Shown here piece by piece: positions 26,701 to 33,657 of a stretch of DNA of 64,000 nucleotides. Source of the DNA: Streptomyces xanthophaeus (lineage in GTDB: Bacteria > Actinomycetota > Actinomycetes > Streptomycetales > Streptomycetaceae). The notes beneath the pieces are model-generated. The model ran no database searches. It was not told the origin of the DNA and saw only the letters and a program-made list of their open reading frames with translations. The position numbers and the translations under genes were made by a program. The stretch is taken from the NCBI RefSeq assembly GCF_030440515.1, contig NZ_CP076543.1, forward strand, positions 1,240,001 to 1,304,000. Direction: 5' to 3'. Positions within the stretch are counted from its first letter, which is position 1; each line of letters opens with the position of its first letter.

Positions 26701-28343
26701 CAGGGCCGCCGAAGGCGCCGGCGCCCGTCCCGCCTCCGGCCCCGGACACCGGTGGTTCGGGAAGGGCCGCGGGGAAGCAGCTCCTGCGGCTGTCCCTGGC
26801 CGCGCTCCCCTACGTACGGGACCACTGCGTGTACCTCCAGCCCGACGGCTGGCCGGAGGACTCCGACCGGTTCCCCGTCGTCCCCATGACCACCATGCTG
26901 GAGCTGGCGGCCGGGGCCGCCCGACGGCACGCCCCGCCCGGCCTCGCCGTCATCGGCTACGAGGACGTACGCGCCCTGCGGTGGCTGGCGGTCGAACCGG
27001 CCGTCGACGTCGAGGTCACCGTCAGCGGTGACGGGCCGGGCCGGATGCGGGTCGGCCTCGGGGAGTACGCCTCGGTGGTCGTGCTGCTCGGCGAGCGGTA
27101 CGGGGAGCCGCCCGCACCCGACGGCACGCCCCTGCGCGACCCCGGACCGGCCCCGGTCAGCGCCGAGGCCCTGTACCGGGACCGGTGGATGTTCCACGGC
27201 CCGCGCTTCGCCGGGGTGCACGAGGTCCGGTCGGTCGGCTCGGACGGCATCCAGGGGGTCCTGCGGGCACTGCCCGACCCGGGCGCGCTGCTCGACGCCG
27301 CCGGGCAGCTCTTCGGGCACTGGATGCAGCTGCGCCTGCCGGTCGACCGGCTGGTGTTCCCGGCCACTGTGGACCGCATCCGGTTCTACGGGCCCCCGCC
27401 CGCTCCGCCGGAGCTGGTGACCGCCACGGCCCGGATCCGCTCGGTGCAGGACGTCACCGTGCGCGGTGACATCGAGCTGCGCGGGGCGGGCGGCGGGGTG
27501 TGGGCCCGGATCGAGGGGTGGACGTACCGCCGGTTCGGCGCCGACGAGCGGGTCTGGCCGATGAAGTTCACCCCGGAGGTGTGCGGGATCGGCGAACCCC
27601 GGCCCGAGGGCTGGTGCCTGGCCCGGCGCCGCTGGAACGATCCCGCCTCGCAGGAACTGGTGATGCGCCGCTACCTCGGCGCCGCCGAACGGGCGGCCTA
27701 CGAGCGGCTGGCGCCGCGCGGCCGGGCGCCATGGCTGCTGGGCCGGATCGCGGCCAAGGATGCGCTACGGCAGCTTCTGTGGGACGGCGGAGCCGGGCCG
27801 GTGTTCCCCGCGGAGGTGCCGATCGGCAACGACCCCGCGGGCCGGCCGGTGCCCCGGTCCCCGCTGACCCGCGGCTTCCGGCTGTCGATCGCGCACAAGG
27901 ACCGGATCGCGGTCGCCCTGGCCCACCCGGACCGGGCGGTCGGCATCGATGTGGAGCAGGTGACCGCCGACCCGGACGCGCTGATCCGGATCGCCCTCGG
28001 GCCGGCCGAACTCCGCCTCGCCGAGGGGCTGGCCGCCCGCGAGGGCACCGGTCTGCCCGCCGCGCTCACCGCCCTGTGGTGCGCGAAGGAGGCCGCGGCC
28101 AAGGCGGCCGGGGGCGGGCTGGGCGGCCGCCCGCTGGACTGGCGGGTGGCCGGTGACCCGGATTCCGGCGCGCTGATCGTGACCTCCCCCGAGGGGGACC
28201 CGTACCCGATCCGCACCACACCGCTCACCGCCCCGCTCACCGACACCGCGCCCGACCACGTCGTCGCCTGGACCGCCCACCTCGCGGCGCGCTCCCCCGT
28301 ACCCGTCCCCCTTCCCCTCACGGAGGCACGTCATGGCAACTGA
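23712..28343 (+). CDS. Iterative PUFA-like synthase subunit 2: KS-AT-DH-phosphopantetheinyl transferase
   Basis: 1543 residues. A second ketosynthase (about 14-450) keeps Cys222, His360 and His401. An acyltransferase-like domain (about 590-880) has Ser656 in G-H-S-L-G-E and F-H-T-P-M, but its leading GQGxQ motif is replaced by F-P-G-L-E-P-E. After a Pro/Ala linker comes a double-hotdog dehydratase (about 1020-1280; His1038 in R-D-H, Asp1195 in L-D-A-A-G-Q). A Sfp-type phosphopantetheinyl transferase ends the protein (about 1330-1510; D1413 and E1415 in G-I-D-V-E, W-C-A-K-E at 1456-1460). The fused transferase should activate the ACPs of the same pathway, as in enediyne synthases and PfaE. It overlaps the ACP gene by 11 bases. 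Confidence 0.92.
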   Translation: MRDGERRGPRPADAAIVGMGAVFPGAADLAAYRRNLLAGTDCIREVPPERWDPEVYYDPQGATGPVAGDRFYCRRGGFVDGLAAFDPTRFGIMPAAVEGAEPDQMLALHATAEAIADAGGEARLPADRSRIGVVLGRGGFMGVATARLDQRVRTAHQLAQTLRELAPELGERRIAAVRSAFQDALGPERPDASIGLVPSFTAARTANRLDFRGPAYTLDAACASSLLAVDQAVGLLAAGRCDAVVAGAVHHCHIATLWSVFTQLRALSPSERIRPFDRRADGTLLSEGTGVVLLKRLEDAERDGDRVYAVIRGTGVAGDGRAASLMSPLVAGQVQALERAWRQAGLDPRAPGALGLLEAHGTGTPVGDAAELDTLAQVFGPPEPGSGRGIGFGSVKSMLGHTMQASGMAGLIKAALAVYEGVLPPTLHIEEPHPDLARTRMRPVGAAEPWERGPQPRRAGVNAFGFGGINAHVVLEEAPTASRPAPAAVPGPARVAPVRRFLPLGAPAAPVGPAAGGDVLLVGADTPAQLSARLAAAVPVSGGDGPCRVAVVGPTPQRLALAAKVVARGRPWRGRGDVWFAPEPLGGRMAFLFPGLEPEFAPVVDDVAERFALPAPRLTRGESLVERALDAIATGRFFARVLPALGVEADVLAGHSLGEWAAMVAAGMYPQEAADTFLGSLRPGDLRVPDLVYAALGCGAARARAALHDLDGVVVSHDNCPHQSVICGDPEQVAAAVARLRGDGVLGQELPFRSGFHTPMWEPYLGQVRAAFDRLPLRPGALPVWSATTCAPFPPAPQDVRDLVVRHLLEPVRFRELTLRLYEDEGVRGFVTLGPGSLPGFVEDTLRERPHLSVSTSSPRLPGLAALRRTCAALWTEGYAPRWGLLAEAAPAAGSAPRPGPAAPQPAPAGPDLRMALQLGSPLVRLGESARASLSGLLAPAPAPDRAAAPAAAPAPAPAPLSAAAGAARPVLLSALDAVLADAGSAARAVTEAWSAAGPPKAPAPVPPPAPDTGGSGRAAGKQLLRLSLAALPYVRDHCVYLQPDGWPEDSDRFPVVPMTTMLELAAGAARRHAPPGLAVIGYEDVRALRWLAVEPAVDVEVTVSGDGPGRMRVGLGEYASVVVLLGERYGEPPAPDGTPLRDPGPAPVSAEALYRDRWMFHGPRFAGVHEVRSVGSDGIQGVLRALPDPGALLDAAGQLFGHWMQLRLPVDRLVFPATVDRIRFYGPPPAPPELVTATARIRSVQDVTVRGDIELRGAGGGVWARIEGWTYRRFGADERVWPMKFTPEVCGIGEPRPEGWCLARRRWNDPASQELVMRRYLGAAERAAYERLAPRGRAPWLLGRIAAKDALRQLLWDGGAGPVFPAEVPIGNDPAGRPVPRSPLTRGFRLSIAHKDRIAVALAHPDRAVGIDVEQVTADPDALIRIALGPAELRLAEGLAAREGTGLPAALTALWCAKEAAAKAAGGGLGGRPLDWRVAGDPDSGALIVTSPEGDPYPIRTTPLTAPLTDTAPDHVVAWTAHLAARSPVPVPLPLTEARHGN

Positions 28344-28653
28344 CATCCTCGCCGAGATCACCGGCATGCTCGTGGAGATCGTCGGCGACGAGTACCTGCT
28401 CGCGGAGGAGGTCACGATGAAGACGACGTTCAACGAGGATCTCGCCCTGGAGAGCATCGAGTTCGTCGCCCTCGCCGAGCTGCTCCACCACCGCTACGGC
28501 GCCGAGGTGGACCTGATGGGCTTCCTGGCCGAGAAGGACATGGACGCCATCCTGGCCATGTCCGTCGGCGAGCTCGTCACCCACATCGGCCGGATCACCC
28601 ACACCTCCCTGGCCCGGGCCGCGGCGGGGTCCTCCCCCGCGTCGGCCGGCTGA
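28333..28653 (+). CDS. Discrete acyl carrier protein
   Basis: 106 residues, acidic and helical. Phosphopantetheine attachment is at Ser41 in D-L-A-L-E-S-I-E-F. GGAGG (28322-28326) precedes the ATG, and the gene overlaps the end of synthase subunit 2. A free ACP beside a synthase that already has one ACP could carry the starter or finished acyl chain to the hydrolase or glycosyltransferase. The attachment motif L-E-S-I-E-F differs from the D-S-I-K-R of the built-in ACP, suggesting a different partner set. Confidence 0.93.
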   Translation: MATDILAEITGMLVEIVGDEYLLAEEVTMKTTFNEDLALESIEFVALAELLHHRYGAEVDLMGFLAEKDMDAILAMSVGELVTHIGRITHTSLARAAAGSSPASAG

Positions 28654-28660
28654 GCCGGCC

Positions 28661-29515
28661 ATGGCCTTCGTCCGCGCGGGCTCCCTGCGCTTCCACGTCC
28701 AGCGGCTCCCGGCCACCGCCGGCGCCGACGCCCCCGACCGGCCCGTCGTGGTGTTCCTGCACGGGCTGGTCGTCGACAACCTGTCCTCCTTCTACTGCCC
28801 CCTGGCCCTGCCCGTGGCCCGGGCCGGCCACGAGGCGGTCCTCTACGACCTGCGCGGCCACGGCCGCACCGAGCGTCCGGGGTCCGGATACGACAGCCGC
28901 ACCGCCGTACGGGACCTCTTCGGCCTGCTCGGCGCGCTGGACCTCGGGCAGCGCCCGGTCCACCTGGTCGGCAACAGCTACGGCGGGACCCTCGCCCTGC
29001 ACGCCGCCCTGGCCCGGCCGGACCTGGTCGCCGGGCTCACCCTCCTCGAACCGCCGCTCGGCGGCGCCTGGGTGGAGAACATGGTGGACACCCTGTCGGC
29101 CGCCGCGCTGAGCCTGGAGGACAGCACGGTCCCCACCGAGCTGGCCTCTCTGCGCCTGCGCAAGGCCGCCAACCTGACGGCCGTCGCCGACGCCCTCCTC
29201 AACCGCACCACGCTCATCGACGACATCGCGGCGAGCCGCGTGTTCACCCCGGCGGACCACGCCCGCCTGCGCTGCCCGGTCCTGGTGGTCTGCGGCGAGC
29301 ATTCCGAACTGCTCGCGGGCGGGCGGGAGCTGGCGCGCCACGCCCCGCAGGGGGCGCTGCGGATCCTGCCGGACCTGGGGCACGACGTCCTGAAGGAGAG
29401 CAGCGGGGTCCTGCGGGAGACCGTGCTCGCCCATCTCGACGCGACGGCCGGCACGCCGACGGCGGCCGGTGCGGCGACGGCGACGGGGCCGCGGGTGGGA
29501 GCTCTGGTCCCGTGA
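28661..29515 (+). CDS. Alpha/beta hydrolase, possible chain-releasing thioesterase
   Basis: 284 residues. It has H-G at V-F-L-H-G-L, nucleophile Ser106 in G-N-S-Y-G-G, an acidic residue in C-G-E-H-S-E (Glu where Asp is usual) and catalytic His in D-L-G-H-D-V. There is no signal peptide. It lies 7 bases after the ACP gene and overlaps the glycosyltransferase gene by GTGA, so it is part of the synthase operon. The neighbouring synthase has no thioesterase domain. Release of the acyl chain, or its transfer to a sugar or alcohol, is the simplest inferred role. Confidence 0.87.
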   Translation: MAFVRAGSLRFHVQRLPATAGADAPDRPVVVFLHGLVVDNLSSFYCPLALPVARAGHEAVLYDLRGHGRTERPGSGYDSRTAVRDLFGLLGALDLGQRPVHLVGNSYGGTLALHAALARPDLVAGLTLLEPPLGGAWVENMVDTLSAAALSLEDSTVPTELASLRLRKAANLTAVADALLNRTTLIDDIAASRVFTPADHARLRCPVLVVCGEHSELLAGGRELARHAPQGALRILPDLGHDVLKESSGVLRETVLAHLDATAGTPTAAGAATATGPRVGALVP

Positions 29516-30693
29516 GGGTGCTGTTCACCGTGCCGCCGCTGGCGGGGCACGTCAATCCGACCGTGGCCGTCGGGGCCGAACTGGCCGCCCGGGGGCACGA
29601 GGTCGCCTGGACGGGACCGGCCTCGGCGCTGGCCCGGCTGCTGCCCGCGCAGGCCCGGATCCTGCCCGCCGGGGAGGAACTGGGCGCCGGCGGATACGCG
29701 GCGCTGCACGAGAGCTGGCGCGATCTGCGCGGGGTCGGTGCGCTGCGGTTCCTGTGGGAGGAGGCGCTGGTGCCGCTGGCCCGGGCGATGGTTCCGGGGG
29801 TGGCCCGGGCCGTGCGCGCGTTCGGGCCGGATGTGCTGGTCGCGGACCAGCAGGCCCTGGCCGGGCCGCTGGTGGCCCGGCGGCTCGGGGTCCCGTGGGT
29901 GACGTCGGCCAGTACCTCGGCCGAGCTGACCCGGCCCTTCGCGGACTTCCCGAAGGTCGGGGAGTGGGTGTCCGGGCAGATCTCGGGCCTGCTGTCGGAG
30001 TTCGGCGCGGCGCGGGACGCGGGGGGCCGTGCGGACTGGGACCCGCGGTTCTCCGAGCGGCTGGTGCTGGTCTTCTCCACTCCCGAACTCGTCGGCGTGG
30101 GAAAGGACTTCCCTCCCCACTACGCCTTCGTGGGGCCGGCCTTCGGGGCCCGGCCGCCGGCGCCCGGATTCCCCTGGCAGCGGCTGGACCCGGGGCGGCG
30201 GCGGGTGCTGGTGTCCCTGGGCACCCTCAACCAGGCGGCCGGGGCCCGGTTCTACGGCGCGGTGCTGGGCGCCGCCGAACGGCTCGCCGGGGAGGTCCAG
30301 TTCGTCCTGGCGGCGCCCTCCGCCCTGATCGGGGCGGCGCCGGACCACTTGCTGCTCCAGGAGAGCGTCCCGCAGCTGGAGCTGCTGCCGCACCTGGATG
30401 CGGTGGTCTGCCACGCGGGCCACAACACCGTGTGCGAGGCCCTCGCGCACGGGCTGCCGCTGGTGGTCGCCCCGATCCGGGACGACCAGCCGATCGTGGC
30501 CCGGCAGGTGGCCCTGGCCGGGGCCGGCGTCCGGGTGCGGTTCGGCCGGACCCGGGCCGAGGAACTGCGTGACGCGCTCACCGCCGTGCTGGACGACCCC
30601 GGTCCCCGCCGGGCCGCCCGGCGGATCCAGGCCTCATTCGCCGCGGCGGGCGGGGCCGCCGCCGCGGCCGACCGGTTGGAGAAACTGCTATGA
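29512..30693 (+). CDS. Family 1 glycosyltransferase (MGT/UGT type)
   Basis: 393 residues with GT-B architecture. The acceptor domain starts V-L-F-T-V-P-P-L-A-G-H-V-N-P, and the donor domain has V-L-V-S-L-G-T-L-N followed by the nucleotide-sugar motif C-H-A-G-H-N-T-V-C-E-A-L near residues 300-312. Such enzymes add a sugar from a nucleotide donor to natural-product or lipid hydroxyls in the cytoplasm. The GTG start overlaps the hydrolase stop (GTGA) and its own end overlaps the next gene (ATGA), so expression is coupled. Context suggests it glycosylates the synthase product; donor and acceptor are unknown. Confidence 0.92.
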   Translation: MRVLFTVPPLAGHVNPTVAVGAELAARGHEVAWTGPASALARLLPAQARILPAGEELGAGGYAALHESWRDLRGVGALRFLWEEALVPLARAMVPGVARAVRAFGPDVLVADQQALAGPLVARRLGVPWVTSASTSAELTRPFADFPKVGEWVSGQISGLLSEFGAARDAGGRADWDPRFSERLVLVFSTPELVGVGKDFPPHYAFVGPAFGARPPAPGFPWQRLDPGRRRVLVSLGTLNQAAGARFYGAVLGAAERLAGEVQFVLAAPSALIGAAPDHLLLQESVPQLELLPHLDAVVCHAGHNTVCEALAHGLPLVVAPIRDDQPIVARQVALAGAGVRVRFGRTRAEELRDALTAVLDDPGPRRAARRIQASFAAAGGAAAAADRLEKLL

Positions 30694-32555
30694 CGCCACC
30701 CCCGCTCTCCCGGGTCCCGTGGACCTCCGCCCTGCTGCTGGCCGCCCTCGGCGCGGGCACCGTACGCGCCAGGCGCCGGCTGCGGGCGATCCCGGTGCTG
30801 CCGGCGACCCCGCCCGTGGCGGCCGGGGTGCCGCGCGCCGCCGGGTGGCGGCTGCTCACCGCCCGGGGGGTCGAGCCGGATCCGGCCACCTTCCTCGCGG
30901 CCTGCGCGTATGCCGAGGGGGAAGGCCTGCGGGTCCTGGACCTGCTGCCCGTGGACCTGCCCGCCGAGCGGGCGCTGGGGCTGCTGCGGCTGGTCGACCC
31001 GGCCCGGTACCGGCAGGACCGGCTCGGCGAGGGCCGCGGGGCCGGGTTCGCCGTGCTCGTCACCGAGGAGGTGCTGGCCCGGGCCGGGGTGGATCCGGGC
31101 GGGCCGCGCCGGGATCCGGCGGAACTCCTTGCGCTGACGCGCCGGTTGAAGGAGTACGCCGCCGATGCCACGGGGCTGGCCGTCGCCCCCGGCCTGAGCT
31201 GCGGCGGGGCCGGGGAGCCCGGCGGCCCGGCGCGGGCCGCCGAGCTGCGGGCCCAGGGGCTGCCGCCGGGGGCGCTGGCCGCCGCTCAGCTCGGCGGGCT
31301 GGCGCTGCTCGCGGGGGTCGCCGTACGCCAAGGCCGGTGGGGCGCGGCCGCCGCGGGGCTGTACTGGCTCCAGCCGTACCTGGTCCTCGGCGGGCTGGGC
31401 TCCGCGCTGCGCCCCGCCGGTCTGGGCCGGGCCACGGCGGCCCGGCCGGTGCGCTCCCTCGGCGCGGGCCTGCGTACGGCCGCGGCGGCCGGCCGGGACG
31501 CCCCGGCGGACGGCGCGGCGGAGGCCGCGCGGGCCGCCGCGTACCGGGAGGACCTGGCGGCGGGGACCGGGCGGTTTTTCGAACCGCGCCGCACGGCCTG
31601 CCCGTGGTGCGGCTCCGGCCGGCTCACCGTCCAGGTCCGGGTGCCCGATCTGCTCCAGGGCAAGCCGGGCCGTTTCACGCTGGAGCGGTGCGGGGAGTGC
31701 CGGCACGTCTTCCAGAACCCCAGGCTGACCGCGGAGGGGCTGGACTTCTACTACCGGGACTTCTACGACGGGCGGGGCGGCGAGGGCGCGGGTACGGTCT
31801 TCGGCAGGCTGGGCGCCGCCTACCGGGGGCGCGCCGAGATGCTCCTCCCGCACGCCGACCCGGCGTCCTGGCTCGATGTCGGCACCGGGCACGGCCACTT
31901 CTGCAACGCGGCGCGGGAGGTCTGGCCGCGGACCCGGTTCGACGGGCTCGACATGGGTGACGGGGTGCGCGAGGCCGAGCGCCGCGGCTGGGTGGAGACC
32001 GGATACCTGGGCCAGTTCCCGGAGTTCGCCCCGAAGCTGACGGGCCAGTACGAGGTGGTCAGCATGTACCACTACCTGGAGCACACCCGGGAGCCGCTCC
32101 CCGAGCTGGACGCGGCGGCCACCGTGCTCGCCCCCGGCGGGTTCCTGGCCATCGAGCTGCCCGACCCGCAGTCACGGATGGCCCGGCTCCTCGGCCCCCT
32201 GTGGCTGCCCTGGTTCCAGCCCCAGCACCAGCACCTGATGCCCGCCGCCAATCTGCGCGAGGCGCTGGCCGACCTGGGGTTCACCGTCGTCGCCGAGGAG
32301 CACGGACCGGCCCACCAGGGCAACGACTTCTTCGGTGCGGTGGCCCTCGCGGCGACGCGGCTGGCCCCGGATCCGGACCGGCCGTGGGGCCCGGGGCCCA
32401 CGCCGCACGCCCGGCTCCTCGCCCACGCCGTACGGGCGGTGGCGCTGCCGTGCTTCGCCGCCGCGGCGGCGCTCGACACGCTGCGCACGGTGGCGGCCCG
32501 GCGCACGGACGGCGGGAACGCCTACCGGATGCTGGCCCGCAAGGACACCCCGTGA
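30690..32555 (+). CDS. Membrane-associated SAM-dependent methyltransferase with unknown N-terminal half
   Basis: 621 residues in two halves. Residues 1-290 match nothing I recognise. They hold an N-terminal hydrophobic helix (ALLLAALGAGTV) and hydrophobic stretches around 195-250, so membrane contact is likely. Residues 300-340 form a four-Cys knuckle (C-P-W-C-G ... C-G-E-C), a zinc site often found before Methyltransf_23-type domains. The SAM-binding loop L-D-V-G-T-G-H-G-H is near residue 395, followed by Y-H-Y-L-E-H-T. The ATG overlaps the glycosyltransferase stop (ATGA). It probably methylates the lipid, its sugar head or a carboxylate. The origin of the N-terminal half is open; a reduced glycosyltransferase or transporter fragment is possible. 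Confidence 0.82.
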   Translation: MTPPPLSRVPWTSALLLAALGAGTVRARRRLRAIPVLPATPPVAAGVPRAAGWRLLTARGVEPDPATFLAACAYAEGEGLRVLDLLPVDLPAERALGLLRLVDPARYRQDRLGEGRGAGFAVLVTEEVLARAGVDPGGPRRDPAELLALTRRLKEYAADATGLAVAPGLSCGGAGEPGGPARAAELRAQGLPPGALAAAQLGGLALLAGVAVRQGRWGAAAAGLYWLQPYLVLGGLGSALRPAGLGRATAARPVRSLGAGLRTAAAAGRDAPADGAAEAARAAAYREDLAAGTGRFFEPRRTACPWCGSGRLTVQVRVPDLLQGKPGRFTLERCGECRHVFQNPRLTAEGLDFYYRDFYDGRGGEGAGTVFGRLGAAYRGRAEMLLPHADPASWLDVGTGHGHFCNAAREVWPRTRFDGLDMGDGVREAERRGWVETGYLGQFPEFAPKLTGQYEVVSMYHYLEHTREPLPELDAAATVLAPGGFLAIELPDPQSRMARLLGPLWLPWFQPQHQHLMPAANLREALADLGFTVVAEEHGPAHQGNDFFGAVALAATRLAPDPDRPWGPGPTPHARLLAHAVRAVALPCFAAAAALDTLRTVAARRTDGGNAYRMLARKDTP

Positions 32556-33601
32556 CGGGCACGGCCGGCCACGCCGGACCGCCCACGGGGAAGCGGCCCC
32601 CTTCCGCGGCGGCCCGCCGGGACACGGCCGGAACGTCCGCCGCCGCTGTACCGCCCCTGGGGTCCGCCGCCCCGGCCGGCGCCACCGTGACCGCCGACCG
32701 CGCCGGAGGCGACCTGGCCCGGCGGGCGACGGCCGACCCGCTGTTCCGGCTCGTCGCCTACGCCCTGGAGGCCGCGCACGGGCGGCCCCCGGCCGCCGTG
32801 TGGAGCGCGCCGTACGCCTTCCACCTGGGCTCCCCCGGGCTGGTCGCGGCGGCCGGCTGGCCGACGGCCGCGGCGGCGGCCCCGCGCACCGACGGCCTGG
32901 TGCGGCTCAGCTCCCTCGGTCATCCCGCGGACAGCTGCGATCTGCCGCTGACCCTGTCCGGGCCGCCGCCCGCCGCCCCCGCCTGGGCGGCCCGGCCGTA
33001 CGCCGTGCTGCGGGCTCTGGCCCGGGCCGGGTACGGCGCCGGCGGGACCGACCTGCACGTCCAGGGCTCGCTCACGGGGGCCGCCGGGCTCGCCACGGCG
33101 GAGCCCGCGGAGTGCGCGGTGGCGCTGGCGGTGGCCGACGTGCACACGGGGGCGGGTGCGGGGCCGGACCGTGAGCAGCTGGCCCGGCTGCTGGCCGGTG
33201 CGCTGCCGGACGGGGACGACGGACTGCGCCGGGCGGTGCTCTTCGCCCGGCCGGGCAGGGCCCTGCTGCTGAGCGCGGAGCCCCGGCGGTGCCGGCGCCA
33301 CGTCGCCTTCGACCCGGCGGCGTCCGGGGCGCGGCTGGTGCTGGTCGCCGTTCGTGGGGAGGCCGCGGACCGGCCGCGGGAGCTGGCGCGGGCCGTTTCC
33401 TGCGCCCGCCGGGCCGGAGCGCTGAGCGCCTGGCCGCCCGGGCAGGGGCGGGAGCCGGGGCGGAGCGTGCTGGTGCTGCTGCCCCAGGCGCGTCTGGCGG
33501 CGGTGCGGGCCGCGGTGGCGGAGGACTTCCGCGACCGGGGGCGGCCCGTACCGCGGTTCCTGAACATCGCCGTGGCCGGTGCGGCCCGGCGCGAGGAATG
33601 A
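32552..33601 (+). CDS. Galactokinase-like GHMP-family protein, probably inactive as a kinase
   Basis: 349 residues; GTG overlaps the methyltransferase stop (GTGA). The order of segments follows galactokinase: A-P-Y-A-F-H-L-G-S-P where APGRVNLIGEH is expected (about residue 87), D-G-L-V-R-L-S-S, W-A-A-R-P-Y, a G-T-D-L-H-V-Q-G strand, and G-R-A-L-L-L. However, the ATP loop GLSSSAALE reads G-L-A-T-A-E-P-A-E, and the M-D-Q catalytic segment is not recognisable. It may therefore be a sugar-binding or scaffolding paralogue rather than an enzyme. It is the last gene of the coupled set. An unusually divergent kinase remains possible. Confidence 0.7.
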   Translation: MTGTAGHAGPPTGKRPPSAAARRDTAGTSAAAVPPLGSAAPAGATVTADRAGGDLARRATADPLFRLVAYALEAAHGRPPAAVWSAPYAFHLGSPGLVAAAGWPTAAAAAPRTDGLVRLSSLGHPADSCDLPLTLSGPPPAAPAWAARPYAVLRALARAGYGAGGTDLHVQGSLTGAAGLATAEPAECAVALAVADVHTGAGAGPDREQLARLLAGALPDGDDGLRRAVLFARPGRALLLSAEPRRCRRHVAFDPAASGARLVLVAVRGEAADRPRELARAVSCARRAGALSAWPPGQGREPGRSVLVLLPQARLAAVRAAVAEDFRDRGRPVPRFLNIAVAGAARREE

Positions 33602-33657
33602 CCGCGACGACCACGACCCGGGGCCGGACCCGGGCGACACCGAGGAGGAGAACACCC

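Noticed and set aside
16895..28653. Enediyne polyketide cluster
   Set aside because: Enediyne synthases are a single KS-AT-ACP-KR-DH-PPTase chain with a fixed set of companion genes (thioesterase and conserved unknowns). Here the chain is split, has FMN barrels and two KS/AT sets, and the companions are absent.
33598..33657. Phosphoesterase start at ATG 33598 overlapping the kinase-like stop codon
   Set aside because: The ATG at 33658 has GAGGAGGAG at the right distance and directly precedes a normal signal peptide; the longer form adds only a Thr/Arg-rich tail. Not fully excluded.
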